A program made the translations under genes and the position numbers. A DNA stretch of 64,000 nucleotides from Acidovorax sp. 210-6 (GTDB taxonomy: Bacteria > Pseudomonadota > Gammaproteobacteria > Burkholderiales > Burkholderiaceae_C). Shown here piece by piece: positions 8,849-16,400 of this stretch. Every line of letters begins with the position of its first letter. Position 1 is the first letter of the stretch. A model generated the notes under the pieces. It did no database searches. It was not told where the DNA came from and saw only the letters and a program-made list of their open reading frames with translations. The DNA lies in the NCBI RefSeq assembly GCF_010020825.1, contig NZ_JAACJE010000001.1, forward strand, positions 2,728,001 to 2,792,000, read 5' to 3'.

Positions 8849-9100
8849 TCAGGCCAGTTTCTTGGCAGCCACCTTGATCAGGCGCTCCACGGCGGGAGAC
8901 GGCTGGGCGCCCACGCCTTGCCAGTAGGCCAGGCGGTCCTGGGCCACGCGCAGGCCTTCTTCGGATTCCTTGGCCAGGGGGTTGTAGAAGCCCAGGCGCT
9001 CGATGAAGCGGCCATCACGGCGCTCGCGCTTGTCGGCCACGACGATGTGATAGAACGGACGGGCCTTGGCGCCGCCGCGGGAGAGTCGAATAACGACCAT
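8849..9100 (-). CDS. rpsP: 30S ribosomal protein S16
   Basis: Small-subunit assembly protein that binds 16S rRNA helices near S4. The 83-aa sequence starts [20 protein letters not shown] and contains the [15 protein letters not shown] motif typical of S16. It is the first gene of the rpsP-rimM-trmD-rplS operon. The 132-base divergent region 9101-9232 shared with the GNAT gene must hold the operon promoter; I see no site strong enough to name. Confidence 0.98.
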   Translation of the reverse strand: MVVIRLSRGGAKARPFYHIVVADKRERRDGRFIERLGFYNPLAKESEEGLRVAQDRLAYWQGVGAQPSPAVERLIKVAAKKLA

Positions 9101-9232
9101 GATTTATCCTTCGGGTGGTGGGCCAGGCGCACAATGCCAGGCCACATGTATTCACAGCGTTTGAGACACGCGACATGGCCACCCGGCCAGCGACACGCTG
9201 CAAAGCCGCTGATTATATCTTCTTTACCCTTC

Positions 9233-9754
9233 ATGCTACAGATCCGCCCGAGTCAGGACGGCGATATTGCCGCCATCACCACCATCTACGCCCACCATGT
9301 GCTGCACGGCACAGGCACATTCGAGATCGATCCCCCCATCGAAGCCGACATGGCCCAGCGCCGCGCCGATGTGCTGGCACGCGGTCTGCCCTGGCTGGTG
9401 GCCGAGCGCGATGGCCAGGTGCTGGGCTTTGCCTATGCCAACTGGTTCAAGCCCCGCCCGGCCTACCGCTTCACGGCCGAAGACTCCATCTACGTGGCCG
9501 ATACCGCACGCGGCAGCGGCGTGGGCCGGGCACTGCTGCAGGCGCTGGTGGAGCAGGCACAGGCCGATGGTCTGCGCAAGCTCATCGCCGTGATTGGAGA
9601 TTCGGCCAACGCAGGCTCCATCGGGCTGCACCGTGCCTTGGGCTTTACCGAGGTCGGCGTACTGCGTGCCATGGGCTGGAAGCATGGCGCCTGGCGCGAC
9701 ATCGTGCTGATGGAAAAACCCCTGGGCGCCGCAGACAGCACCGCACCCGAATAA
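9233..9754 (+). CDS. GNAT N-acetyltransferase, phosphinothricin/methionine-sulfoximine acetyltransferase-like
   Basis: Probably acetylates an amino acid analogue such as methionine sulfoximine, methionine sulfone or phosphinothricin using acetyl-CoA. In the 173-aa protein YANWFKPRPAYRFTAEDSIY matches the Pat/MddA substrate motif, ARGSGVGRALLQALVEQAQ is the acetyl-CoA pyrophosphate loop, and LHRALGFTEVGVLRAMGWKH is the typical C-terminal block. The ATG at 9233 aligns with the conserved start (LQIRPSQDGDIAAITTIY). It is followed 7 bases later by the TM2 gene. The true substrate cannot be told from sequence. Confidence 0.88.
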   Translation: MLQIRPSQDGDIAAITTIYAHHVLHGTGTFEIDPPIEADMAQRRADVLARGLPWLVAERDGQVLGFAYANWFKPRPAYRFTAEDSIYVADTARGSGVGRALLQALVEQAQADGLRKLIAVIGDSANAGSIGLHRALGFTEVGVLRAMGWKHGAWRDIVLMEKPLGAADSTAPE

Positions 9755-9761
9755 TGGGCCC

Positions 9762-10232
9762 ATGAAAAGCAAAACCACGGCCGCATGGTTGGCCTTCGTT
9801 GGGGGGCCGCTGGGCCTGCACCGCTTCTATCTCCACGGATTCTGGGATCTGCCCGGCTGGCTGCTGCCGGTGCCTACGGCCCTGGGTCTGTACGGCATTG
9901 AGCGGGTGCAGCAGCATGGGCAGGACGACCATCTGAGCTGGCTGCTCATCCCCCTGCTGGGCTTTACCTTTGCGGGCTGCGCCCTGCGCGCCATTCTGTA
10001 TGCGCTCACTCCACCCGAGCGCTGGAACGCCCGGTTCAACCCAGGGACGGAACCAGACACCCCCGCAGGGCACACGCACTGGGGCACCATTGGTGCGATT
10101 GTGGCCTCCCTGATGGTGGGGACCGGGGTGCTGATGGCCAGCCTGGCGTTCAGCTTTCAGCGCTATTTCGAATACCAGATCGAGGAAGCGCGCAAAATAT
10201 CCCAGCCGAGCCAAGCTCCCATAGAAAAATAG
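9762..10232 (+). CDS. TM2-domain (NINE-like) membrane protein
   Basis: Small inner-membrane protein of unknown function. The first 50 residues show the TM2 pattern: a hydrophobic helix with FVGGPLGLHRFYLHGF, then a second helix near PGWLLPVPTALGLYG. Two further hydrophobic stretches lie at about 63-80 and 108-128, so four membrane segments are likely in 156 aa. It follows the GNAT gene by 7 bases. The stop codon lies at the edge of a long palindromic terminator built from the family A repeat. Confidence 0.75.
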   Translation: MKSKTTAAWLAFVGGPLGLHRFYLHGFWDLPGWLLPVPTALGLYGIERVQQHGQDDHLSWLLIPLLGFTFAGCALRAILYALTPPERWNARFNPGTEPDTPAGHTHWGTIGAIVASLMVGTGVLMASLAFSFQRYFEYQIEEARKISQPSQAPIEK

Positions 10233-10281
10233 CACGCAGCGCTTGTATATCGAGCGCTGCGTGCTATATTTTTTATAGCAA
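10231..10281. terminator. Bidirectional terminator made of palindromic family A repeat (copy b)
   Basis: A perfect 13-bp inverted repeat (AGCACGCAGCGCT at 10231-10243 and 10253-10265) with a 9-base loop, followed by a T-rich run on the plus strand and preceded by an A-rich run. It separates the TM2 gene (+) from pit (-). The minus-strand sequence 10281-10254 is a canonical family A core (TTGCTAT, seven bases, ATAGC, five bases, GCGC). Confidence 0.85.
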
Positions 10282-10283
10282 TC

Positions 10284-11294
10284 TCAGTAGAGCTGCAAAC
10301 TCACCCAGTAAGCCACCGCGGCCACAAAGGCGCTGGCCGGAATCGTCAGAATCCAGGCCCAGACGATGTTGCCCGCCACACCCCAGCGCACGGCGCTGGC
10401 GCGCTGCGTGGAGCCCACACCCACGATCGCACCGGTGATGGTGTGCGTGGTGGACACCGGGATGCCCAGCATGGTGGCCAGAAACAGCGTCATGGCGCCC
10501 CCCGTTTCGGCGCAGAAGCCGCCCACGGGCTTGAGCTTGGTGATCTTCTGCCCCATGGTCTTGACGATGCGCCAGCCACCAAACATGGTGCCCAGACCGA
10601 TGGCGGCGTAGCACACCACAATGGTCCAGGTGGGTGGAGACGATTCGGTGGCAGAGGTATAGCCCGTGGCGATCAGCAGCAGCCAGATGATGCCGATGGT
10701 CTTTTGTGCATCATTGCCGCCATGGCCCAGGCTGTAGGCACCTGCCGAAAGCAGCTGCAAGCGGCGGAACCACTTGTCCACGCTGCTGGGGCGGGTGCGG
10801 CGGAACAGCCAGGCCACGGCCACCATCATCAACGAACCCAGCGTAAAGCCCAACAGCGGCGAGACAAAAATGAAGGCCACAGTTTTGAGAATACCCTTGG
10901 CGATGAGTGCGCTGGCACCCGCCTTGGCAATGACTGCGCCCACGATGCCACCGATCAGCGCGTGCGAGGAACTGCTGGGAATGCCGTAATACCAAGTGAT
11001 CACGTTCCAGGTGATGGCACCCACCAGCGCACCAAAGACCACATGCGTATCGACCACCCCAGGCTCGACGATGCCCTTGCCAATGGTCGCCGCCACACTG
11101 AGGTGAAAGACAAAGATGGCGATGAAGTTGAAAAACGCGGCGAACACCACGGCCTGACCGGGGCGCAACACGCCGGTCGAAACGACGGTGGCGATGGAGT
11201 TGGCCGCGTCGTGAAACCCGTTCATGAAGTCGAACACGACGGCCAGCGCCACCAGCAGCACCACGACCCACAGGGCAGTTTGTACGGTATCCAT
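10284..11294 (-). CDS. pit: Low-affinity inorganic phosphate transporter, PiT family
   Basis: Inner-membrane phosphate/cation symporter. The 336-aa, strongly hydrophobic protein has the two inverted PiT signatures: DFMNGFHDAANSIATVVSTGVL near the N-terminus and a GGNDAQKTIG block mid-protein, with VSTTHTITGAIVGVGS in the second half. The ATG at 11294 matches the usual start; an in-frame extension upstream overlaps the spacer. It lies 26 bases after the DUF47 gene, the standard two-gene arrangement in which DUF47 is thought to modulate Pit. Confidence 0.95.
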   Translation of the reverse strand: MDTVQTALWVVVLLVALAVVFDFMNGFHDAANSIATVVSTGVLRPGQAVVFAAFFNFIAIFVFHLSVAATIGKGIVEPGVVDTHVVFGALVGAITWNVITWYYGIPSSSSHALIGGIVGAVIAKAGASALIAKGILKTVAFIFVSPLLGFTLGSLMMVAVAWLFRRTRPSSVDKWFRRLQLLSAGAYSLGHGGNDAQKTIGIIWLLLIATGYTSATESSPPTWTIVVCYAAIGLGTMFGGWRIVKTMGQKITKLKPVGGFCAETGGAMTLFLATMLGIPVSTTHTITGAIVGVGSTQRASAVRWGVAGNIVWAWILTIPASAFVAAVAYWVSLQLY

Positions 11295-11320
11295 GGAAAT
11301 GAACCGCTCGCGCCGGGGAA

Positions 11321-11968
11321 TCAGGAATTTTCGAGGACGATGCCCTCGATCACGTTGGCCACATCCTCGCACTTGTCGGTGATGGTCTCGAGCAACTCGT
11401 AGATGGCCTTGAGCTTGATGAGTTCGCGCACGTCCTCTTCCTCCCGGAACAGCTTGCTCATGGCGCTGCGCAACACGCGGTCGGCATCACTTTCCAGCCG
11501 ATCGATTTCTTCACAGGTCTTGAGGGCGGCCTCGGCCGTGGCCGGATCGGCCAGCTTGCTTAGCAGCTTGACGGCATCGCGCAGGCGCTCGCAGCACTTG
11601 ACGCTCAGCTCCGTCAGACGCGTGATTTCCTCCGTCATGCTGCGCACGTCGTAAAGGCTCATGGTCTCGGCCGAGTCCTGGATCAGGTCGGCCACATCAT
11701 CCATGGTGTTGATCAGCGAATGGATCTGCTCGCGGTCGATGGGCGTGATGAAGGTCTTGTGGATGGCACGGCTGACCTCCTGCGTCACACGGTCCGCAGA
11801 GCGCTCGGCGTTGTCCACGTCCTGGGCGTACTTGTCACGCAGGTGCGGTTCGTTGTAGTTGGAAACGAGCTGCGAAAACGCACGCGCCGCTTCGACGATG
11901 CGGTCAGCGTGCTGGTTGAACAATTCGAAGAAATTGCCTTCGCGTGGCAAGAGCTTGCCAAAAAGCAT
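11321..11968 (-). CDS. DUF47 / PhoU-like phosphate transport regulator
   Basis: Cytoplasmic helical-bundle protein related to PhoU, encoded with PiT transporters and believed to regulate them. At 215 aa it has family length. Its metal-binding type motifs are visible (EIDRLESDADRVLRSAMSKLF and a preceding NAERSADRVTQEVSRAIHK repeat), reflecting two PhoU-like half bundles. A candidate Pho box lies about 40-55 bases upstream of the ATG at 11968. Confidence 0.92.
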   Translation of the reverse strand: MLFGKLLPREGNFFELFNQHADRIVEAARAFSQLVSNYNEPHLRDKYAQDVDNAERSADRVTQEVSRAIHKTFITPIDREQIHSLINTMDDVADLIQDSAETMSLYDVRSMTEEITRLTELSVKCCERLRDAVKLLSKLADPATAEAALKTCEEIDRLESDADRVLRSAMSKLFREEEDVRELIKLKAIYELLETITDKCEDVANVIEGIVLENS

Positions 11969-12006
11969 GGGAACTCCCGGTGGAACAGGTAATTTTTGAA
12001 GGAAAT

Positions 12007-12024
12007 GTAACCAAATGGTGACAA
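12007..12024 (-). promoter_or_regulatory. Candidate PhoB binding site (Pho box) upstream of DUF47-pit
   Basis: On the minus strand TTGTCAC and TGGTTAC are spaced by four bases, giving the 11-base period of Pho boxes. The first half matches the CTGTCAT-type repeat well, the second matches four of seven positions. The position upstream of a phosphate-uptake pair makes it plausible, but this is one weak match found by eye. Confidence 0.35.
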
Positions 12025-12096
12025 TTTCGTGAATCGATGGAGTTTAACCGCTGTGGTGCACCACGCGGGTGCAGACCCTCCAGGCTATGACTTGCC

Positions 12097-12462
12097 TCAA
12101 GCACCCCGAAAAATGAAGTACACCGCCCCCACCATGCACAAGCCCGCCCAGAGGTAGTCCCATTTGAGGGGCTGGTTGAGGTAGAACACCGCAAAGGGGA
12201 CAAACACCGTCAGGGTGATGACTTCCTGCAGGATCTTGAGCTGCCCGACGTTGAACTGGGTGTACCCGATGCGATTGGCCGGAACCTGCAACAGGTACTC
12301 GAACAGCGCAATACCCCAGCTCACCAGGGCCGCCACGTACCAGGGTGCCGTGGCCAGGTTCTTGAGATGCCCGTACCAGGCAAAGGTCATGAACACATTG
12401 CTGGCCACCAGCAGCAGAACGGTCTGCAGCGAAATGGGCAGGGACTGGAGCAGTGTCATCAT
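12097..12462 (-). CDS. DUF486 / DMT-superfamily small membrane protein
   Basis: 121-aa protein with four predicted membrane helices, of the DUF486 family (drug/metabolite-transporter-like). Conserved features are FMTFAWYGHL, SWGIALFEYLLQVPANRIGY, and QLKILQEVITLTVF-FAVFYL. The substrate is unknown. The ATG at 12462 is followed by a second ATG in frame, so the exact start is open by one codon. It stands alone: 128 bases separate it from the DUF47 start, and a family A repeat lies upstream. Confidence 0.85.
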   Translation of the reverse strand: MMTLLQSLPISLQTVLLLVASNVFMTFAWYGHLKNLATAPWYVAALVSWGIALFEYLLQVPANRIGYTQFNVGQLKILQEVITLTVFVPFAVFYLNQPLKWDYLWAGLCMVGAVYFIFRGA

Positions 12463-12506
12463 GGCAAAAATACCAATGAAAAAGGCCCGAAAGGCAATAC
12501 CATCAA

Positions 12507-12534
12507 GCGTAAACAGCTATGAATAGTATAGCAA
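12507..12534 (-). repeat. Family A repeat core (copy c), intergenic
   Basis: Minus strand reads TTGCTAT, seven bases, ATAGC, five bases, ACGC. It lies in the 129-base gap between livF's 3' end and the DUF486 gene. No T-run-type terminator is otherwise visible downstream of livF. Confidence 0.8.
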
Positions 12535-12591
12535 TCAGGCCCTGTGCAGCGCAGCCCGGGCCCCTGCGGGCAGTGGGTGCGCGCCAGCAGA

Positions 12592-13317
12592 TCACTCGCC
12601 CAGGTAGGCGGCGCGCACCTTGGGGTCGCTCAGCAGCTCCTGGCCAGGACCGGTCATGGTGATCAGGCCGGACTCCATCACGTAGCCGCGGTCGGCGATG
12701 GCCAACGCGCGGCTGGCGTTCTGCTCGACCAGCACGATGGTCACGCCCAGGGCGTACACGTCGCGCACCACCTCGAAGATCTTGTCCACCATGATGGGCG
12801 ACAGGCCCATGGAGGGCTCGTCCAGCAGCAGCACCTTGGGCTGGCTCATCAGCGCGCGACCCATGGCCAGCATCTGCTGTTCGCCACCCGACATGGTGCC
12901 AGCCAGCTGGTCCTTGCGCTCGCGCAGGCGCGGGAAGATGGTGAACATCTTCTCGATGTCGGCCAGGATGCCGGCCTTGTCGCTGCGCGTGTAGGCGCCC
13001 ATTTGCAGGTTCTCGGTGATAGTCATGCGCGCGAACACGCCGCGGCCTTCCGGCACCATGACCAGGCCCTTCTTCACCAAGTCCCAGGCGCCCTTGCCCT
13101 TGATGCTCTCGCCCAGGTACTCGATGTCGCCGTCGTTCATCGGCAGCGTGCCGGTGATGGCCTTCATGGTGGTGGTCTTGCCGGCGCCGTTGGAGCCGAT
13201 CAGCGACACCAGCTCGCCTTCGCGCACTTCAAAGTCCACGCCCTTGACGGCCTGGATGCCGCCGTAGGCCACCTTCAGGCCCTTGACCTTCAGCAATACG
13301 TTCGTCTTTTCGGCCAT
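12592..13317 (-). CDS. livF: Branched-chain amino acid ABC transporter ATP-binding protein LivF
   Basis: Cytoplasmic ATPase of the high-affinity Leu/Ile/Val (HAAT) importer. In 241 aa: Walker A GSNGAGKTT (41-49), ABC signature MSGGEQQ (142-148), Walker B LLLDEP (163-168), and the H-loop in TIVLVEQN. LivF-type wording such as MVPEGRGVF-MTITENLQMG is clear. It is the last gene of livH-M-G-F, two bases after livG. Confidence 0.95.
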   Translation of the reverse strand: MAEKTNVLLKVKGLKVAYGGIQAVKGVDFEVREGELVSLIGSNGAGKTTTMKAITGTLPMNDGDIEYLGESIKGKGAWDLVKKGLVMVPEGRGVFARMTITENLQMGAYTRSDKAGILADIEKMFTIFPRLRERKDQLAGTMSGGEQQMLAMGRALMSQPKVLLLDEPSMGLSPIMVDKIFEVVRDVYALGVTIVLVEQNASRALAIADRGYVMESGLITMTGPGQELLSDPKVRAAYLGE

Positions 13318-13319
13318 GC

Positions 13320-14102
13320 TCAGTGTCCTCCGGTGCCCAGATAGGCCTCAATCACTTTTTCGTTCTTCTGCACATCGGCGGGCGTGCCTTCGGCGATCTG
13401 CTTGCCGTAGTCGAGCACGGTCACGCGGTCGCACAGGCCCATCACCAGCTTCACGTCATGTTCGATCAGCAGGATGGTGCGGTTGTCCTTGCGAATCTGG
13501 TCGATCAGCTCGCGCAGCTGCACTTTCTCGGTGGCGTTCATGCCGGCGGCCGGTTCGTCCAGCGCGATGAGCTGCGGGTCGGTGGCCAGGGCGCGGGCGA
13601 TTTCCAGGCGGCGCTGGTCGCCGTAGCTCAGCGTGCGGGCCTTGAAGTCGGCAAACTTGCCAATGCCCACGTAGTCCAGCAGCTCCTGCGCCCGACGGCG
13701 GATGGCGGCCTCTTCGTCCTTGAAGCCCTTGGTGCGCAGGATGGCACCCAGCAGGCCCGAGCCCGTGCGAATGTGGCGCCCCACCATCACGTTCTCCAGT
13801 GCCGTCATTTCGGCAAACAGGCGGATGTTCTGGAAGGTGCGGGCAATGCCCGCCTTGGCCACCTCGTGCACGGCCGTCGGCTCGTAGGGCTTGCCTGCCA
13901 GCTCGAAGGTGCCGCTGTCGGGCGTGTACAGGCCGGTGATCACGTTGAAGAACGTGGTCTTGCCCGCGCCGTTGGGACCGATCAGGCCATAGACCTGACC
14001 ACGCTGGATGGTGATGCCCACGTCGGACAGGGCCTGCAAGCCGCCGAAGCGCTTGGAAATGCCGGCGACCTTCAGCACCACGTTGTTGTTTTGTTCTGCC
14101 AT
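13320..14102 (-). CDS. livG: Branched-chain amino acid ABC transporter ATP-binding protein LivG
   Basis: Second ATPase of the HAAT importer. In 260 aa from the ATG at 14102: Walker A GPNGAGKT (42-49), GIARTFQNIRLF (LivG hallmark in the Q-loop region), signature LSYGDQ (158-163) and LIALDEPAAGMN. A TTG two codons upstream is less likely as start. It forms a heterodimer with LivF on the LivH-LivM membrane core. Confidence 0.95.
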   Translation of the reverse strand: MAEQNNNVVLKVAGISKRFGGLQALSDVGITIQRGQVYGLIGPNGAGKTTFFNVITGLYTPDSGTFELAGKPYEPTAVHEVAKAGIARTFQNIRLFAEMTALENVMVGRHIRTGSGLLGAILRTKGFKDEEAAIRRRAQELLDYVGIGKFADFKARTLSYGDQRRLEIARALATDPQLIALDEPAAGMNATEKVQLRELIDQIRKDNRTILLIEHDVKLVMGLCDRVTVLDYGKQIAEGTPADVQKNEKVIEAYLGTGGH

Positions 14103-14124
14103 GTTCAAACTCTCTGCGCTGGGT

Positions 14125-15201
14125 TCAGGTCTTCTGCGTCAGGCTCTTGCCGTGCTCGGGTGCGGGCCACAGGCCACGCGGACGCAGCAGCATCACGATG
14201 ATCATGGCCAGCGCGATGAGGAGCTGGCGCAGGATGGCGGCGTCCAGGCGGCCATCGGTCATGGCCTGCAGCGGACCAGCCACGTAACGCAGCACTTCGG
14301 GCAGGGCCGACAGCAGCACGGCCCCCAGGATCACGCCCGGCAGGTGGCCGATACCGCCCAGCACCACCATGGCGACGATCATCACCGATTCCATCAGACT
14401 GAAGGATTCGGGCGAGACGAAGCCCTGAAAGGCCCCGAACATGGCACCCGACACACCACCGAACGAAGCGCCCATGGCAAAGGCCAGCAGCTTCATGTTG
14501 CGGGTGTTGATACCCATGGCCTTGGCGGCGATTTCGTCTTCACGGATGGCCATCCAGGCGCGGCCGATGCGCGAATCCTGCAGGCGGTAGCAGATCACGA
14601 TGGAGATCAGCACCAGCGCCAGGAACAGGTAGTAATACAGCGTGACGGAGTTGATGTCGAACCCGAACAGCTCCAGGCGCTTGCCCAGGTCCAGGCCGAA
14701 GATCTGCACCGAGTCGATCTGGCCAATGCCCTTGGGGCCGTTGGTCAGGTTCACAGGGTGGTCCAGGTTGTTCAGGAAGATGCGGATGATCTCGCCGAAG
14801 CCCAGCGTCACGATGGCCAGGTAGTCACCACGCAGCTTGAGCGTGGGCGCCCCCAGCAAGGCCCCAAAGAACGCCGCTAACACCGCTGCCGCCGGTATCA
14901 CCAGCCACAGCGAGGTGTGCAGCCCGTTGGGGAACATGGCCGCAAACGCGGCGAAATTGTCCGCCAGGTGGGGCGAAGCCATCAGGCCAAACAGGTAGGC
15001 GCCCACGGCGTAGAACGCCACATAGCCCAGGTCCAGCAGGCCGGCGTAGCCCACCACGATGTTCAGGCCCAGGGCCAGCAGCACATACAGCAGTGCGATG
15101 TCGGCGATGCGCACCCAGGCGTTGCCGAAGGATTGCAGGAGGAGCGGCAGCACCAGCAGTGCAATGCCACCCAGGATCCAGTTGACTTTGGTGTTCTTCA
15201 T
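14125..15201 (-). CDS. livM: Branched-chain amino acid ABC transporter permease LivM
   Basis: Membrane subunit of the HAAT importer. The 358-aa protein has about eight to ten hydrophobic helices. LivM signatures include LLYVLLALGLNIVVGYAGLLDLGYVAFYAVGAY and the EAA-type loop GRAWMAIREDEIAAKAMGIN that contacts the ATPases. The ATG at 15201 is followed by MKNTKVNWILGG. It is placed 13 bases after livH. Confidence 0.95.
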   Translation of the reverse strand: MKNTKVNWILGGIALLVLPLLLQSFGNAWVRIADIALLYVLLALGLNIVVGYAGLLDLGYVAFYAVGAYLFGLMASPHLADNFAAFAAMFPNGLHTSLWLVIPAAAVLAAFFGALLGAPTLKLRGDYLAIVTLGFGEIIRIFLNNLDHPVNLTNGPKGIGQIDSVQIFGLDLGKRLELFGFDINSVTLYYYLFLALVLISIVICYRLQDSRIGRAWMAIREDEIAAKAMGINTRNMKLLAFAMGASFGGVSGAMFGAFQGFVSPESFSLMESVMIVAMVVLGGIGHLPGVILGAVLLSALPEVLRYVAGPLQAMTDGRLDAAILRQLLIALAMIIVMLLRPRGLWPAPEHGKSLTQKT

Positions 15202-15214
15202 GGTGTGGTGCTCC

Positions 15215-16144
15215 TCAGGCGCGATCCGCCACACGCTCACCCAGCAGGCCCGAGGGGCGCAGCGTCAGGATGATGATGAGCACGATGAACGCGAAGATGT
15301 CGGTGTAGTGGCTGCCCAGCAGGCCGCCCGTCAGGGTGCCGATGTAGCCCGAGCCGATGGCTTCGATCAGGCCCAGAAGGATGCCGCCGACCACGGCACC
15401 GGCGAGGTTGCCGATACCACCGAACACGGCTGCCGTGAAGGCCTTCAGGCCTGGCAGGAAGCCCATGGTGTGCTGCGCCGTACCGTAGTTGGACGCATAC
15501 ATGATGCCGGCGATGGCGGCCAGAACGGCACCAATGATGAAGGTGGCCGAGATCACCATGTCGGGCTTGACGCCCATGAGCGCCGCCACACGGGGGTTTT
15601 CTGCCGTGGCGCGCATGGCGCGGCCCAGGTTGGTGTGATTGACCAAATACATCAGCGAGGCCAGGGCCACCGCCGTCACGCCCAGGATCAGCACCTGGGT
15701 GGGCGTGATGTAAGCGCCGCCGATCTCGAACGGGGTCGAGGACAGCAGCGTGGGATAAGGTTTGTAGTTGGGCTTCCAGATGATCATGGCCAGCGTCTGC
15801 AGCAGGATGGACATGCCGATGGCCGTGATCAGGGGAGCCAGGCGCGGACTGCTGCGCAAGGGCTTGTAGGCGACCTTCTCGATCGTGAAGTTCAGGGTTG
15901 CTGCCACCACACACGCGATGAGCGTGGCCAAGAGCAGGATGACCCAGCCAGGCGCTCCGGGCATGGCCCCTTGCATCAGGCCGATGCAGCTCCAGCTGGT
16001 CAGTGCACCGATCATGAGCACCTCGCCGTGGGCGAAGTTGATCAGTTGAATGATGCCGTACACCATGGTGTAGCCCAAGGCTATCAAGGCGTACATGCTG
16101 CCGAGAACCAGACCGTTGATGATCTGCTGCAGCAAAATTTCCAT
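15215..16144 (-). CDS. livH: Branched-chain amino acid ABC transporter permease LivH
   Basis: Membrane subunit of the HAAT importer, 309 aa, first gene of the cluster. It begins MEILLQQIINGLVLGSMYAL, a standard LivH N-terminus, continues with INFAHGEVLMIGAL, and has the ATPase-contact loop GRAMRATAENPRVAALMGV. No livJ/livK binding-protein gene is adjacent, so the solute-binding component must be encoded elsewhere or shared. Confidence 0.95.
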   Translation of the reverse strand: MEILLQQIINGLVLGSMYALIALGYTMVYGIIQLINFAHGEVLMIGALTSWSCIGLMQGAMPGAPGWVILLLATLIACVVAATLNFTIEKVAYKPLRSSPRLAPLITAIGMSILLQTLAMIIWKPNYKPYPTLLSSTPFEIGGAYITPTQVLILGVTAVALASLMYLVNHTNLGRAMRATAENPRVAALMGVKPDMVISATFIIGAVLAAIAGIMYASNYGTAQHTMGFLPGLKAFTAAVFGGIGNLAGAVVGGILLGLIEAIGSGYIGTLTGGLLGSHYTDIFAFIVLIIILTLRPSGLLGERVADRA

Positions 16145-16228
16145 AACAGAAGTCCTTCGTTTGTGACGGGATCCCGGATTGGTGGCACCAGGATTGGTAC
16201 AGCCTTTTGGGCCCGCCTGCCATCTAGC

Positions 16229-16262
16229 AAAAAACCCGCCGGAGATTCAGCCATGCGGGTTT
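16229..16262 (-). terminator. Rho-independent terminator downstream of rarA
   Basis: AACCCGC (16233-16239) pairs with GCGGGTT (16255-16261). On the minus strand the stem is followed by TTTTTT. It lies in the 256-base gap 16145-16400, which otherwise holds only the livH promoter region, in which I can name no site. Confidence 0.85.
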
Positions 16263-16400
16263 GGTGGACGCGATTGTAGCGACTTGCATCAGAGCGGCCC
16301 TCCCCCCTCCCGGAGGGGTTTTCCCTTGGGTTGACGCCGTATCAGTCAGCTTCTGTCTGCATAAGAAATCGCGATATAACGCCGTTTTCAGGCTGCGACC

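Noticed and set aside
12592-16144. Missing livJ as evidence of a broken transporter
   Set aside because: All four genes are intact and binding proteins are often encoded at distance, so a degraded locus is not supported.
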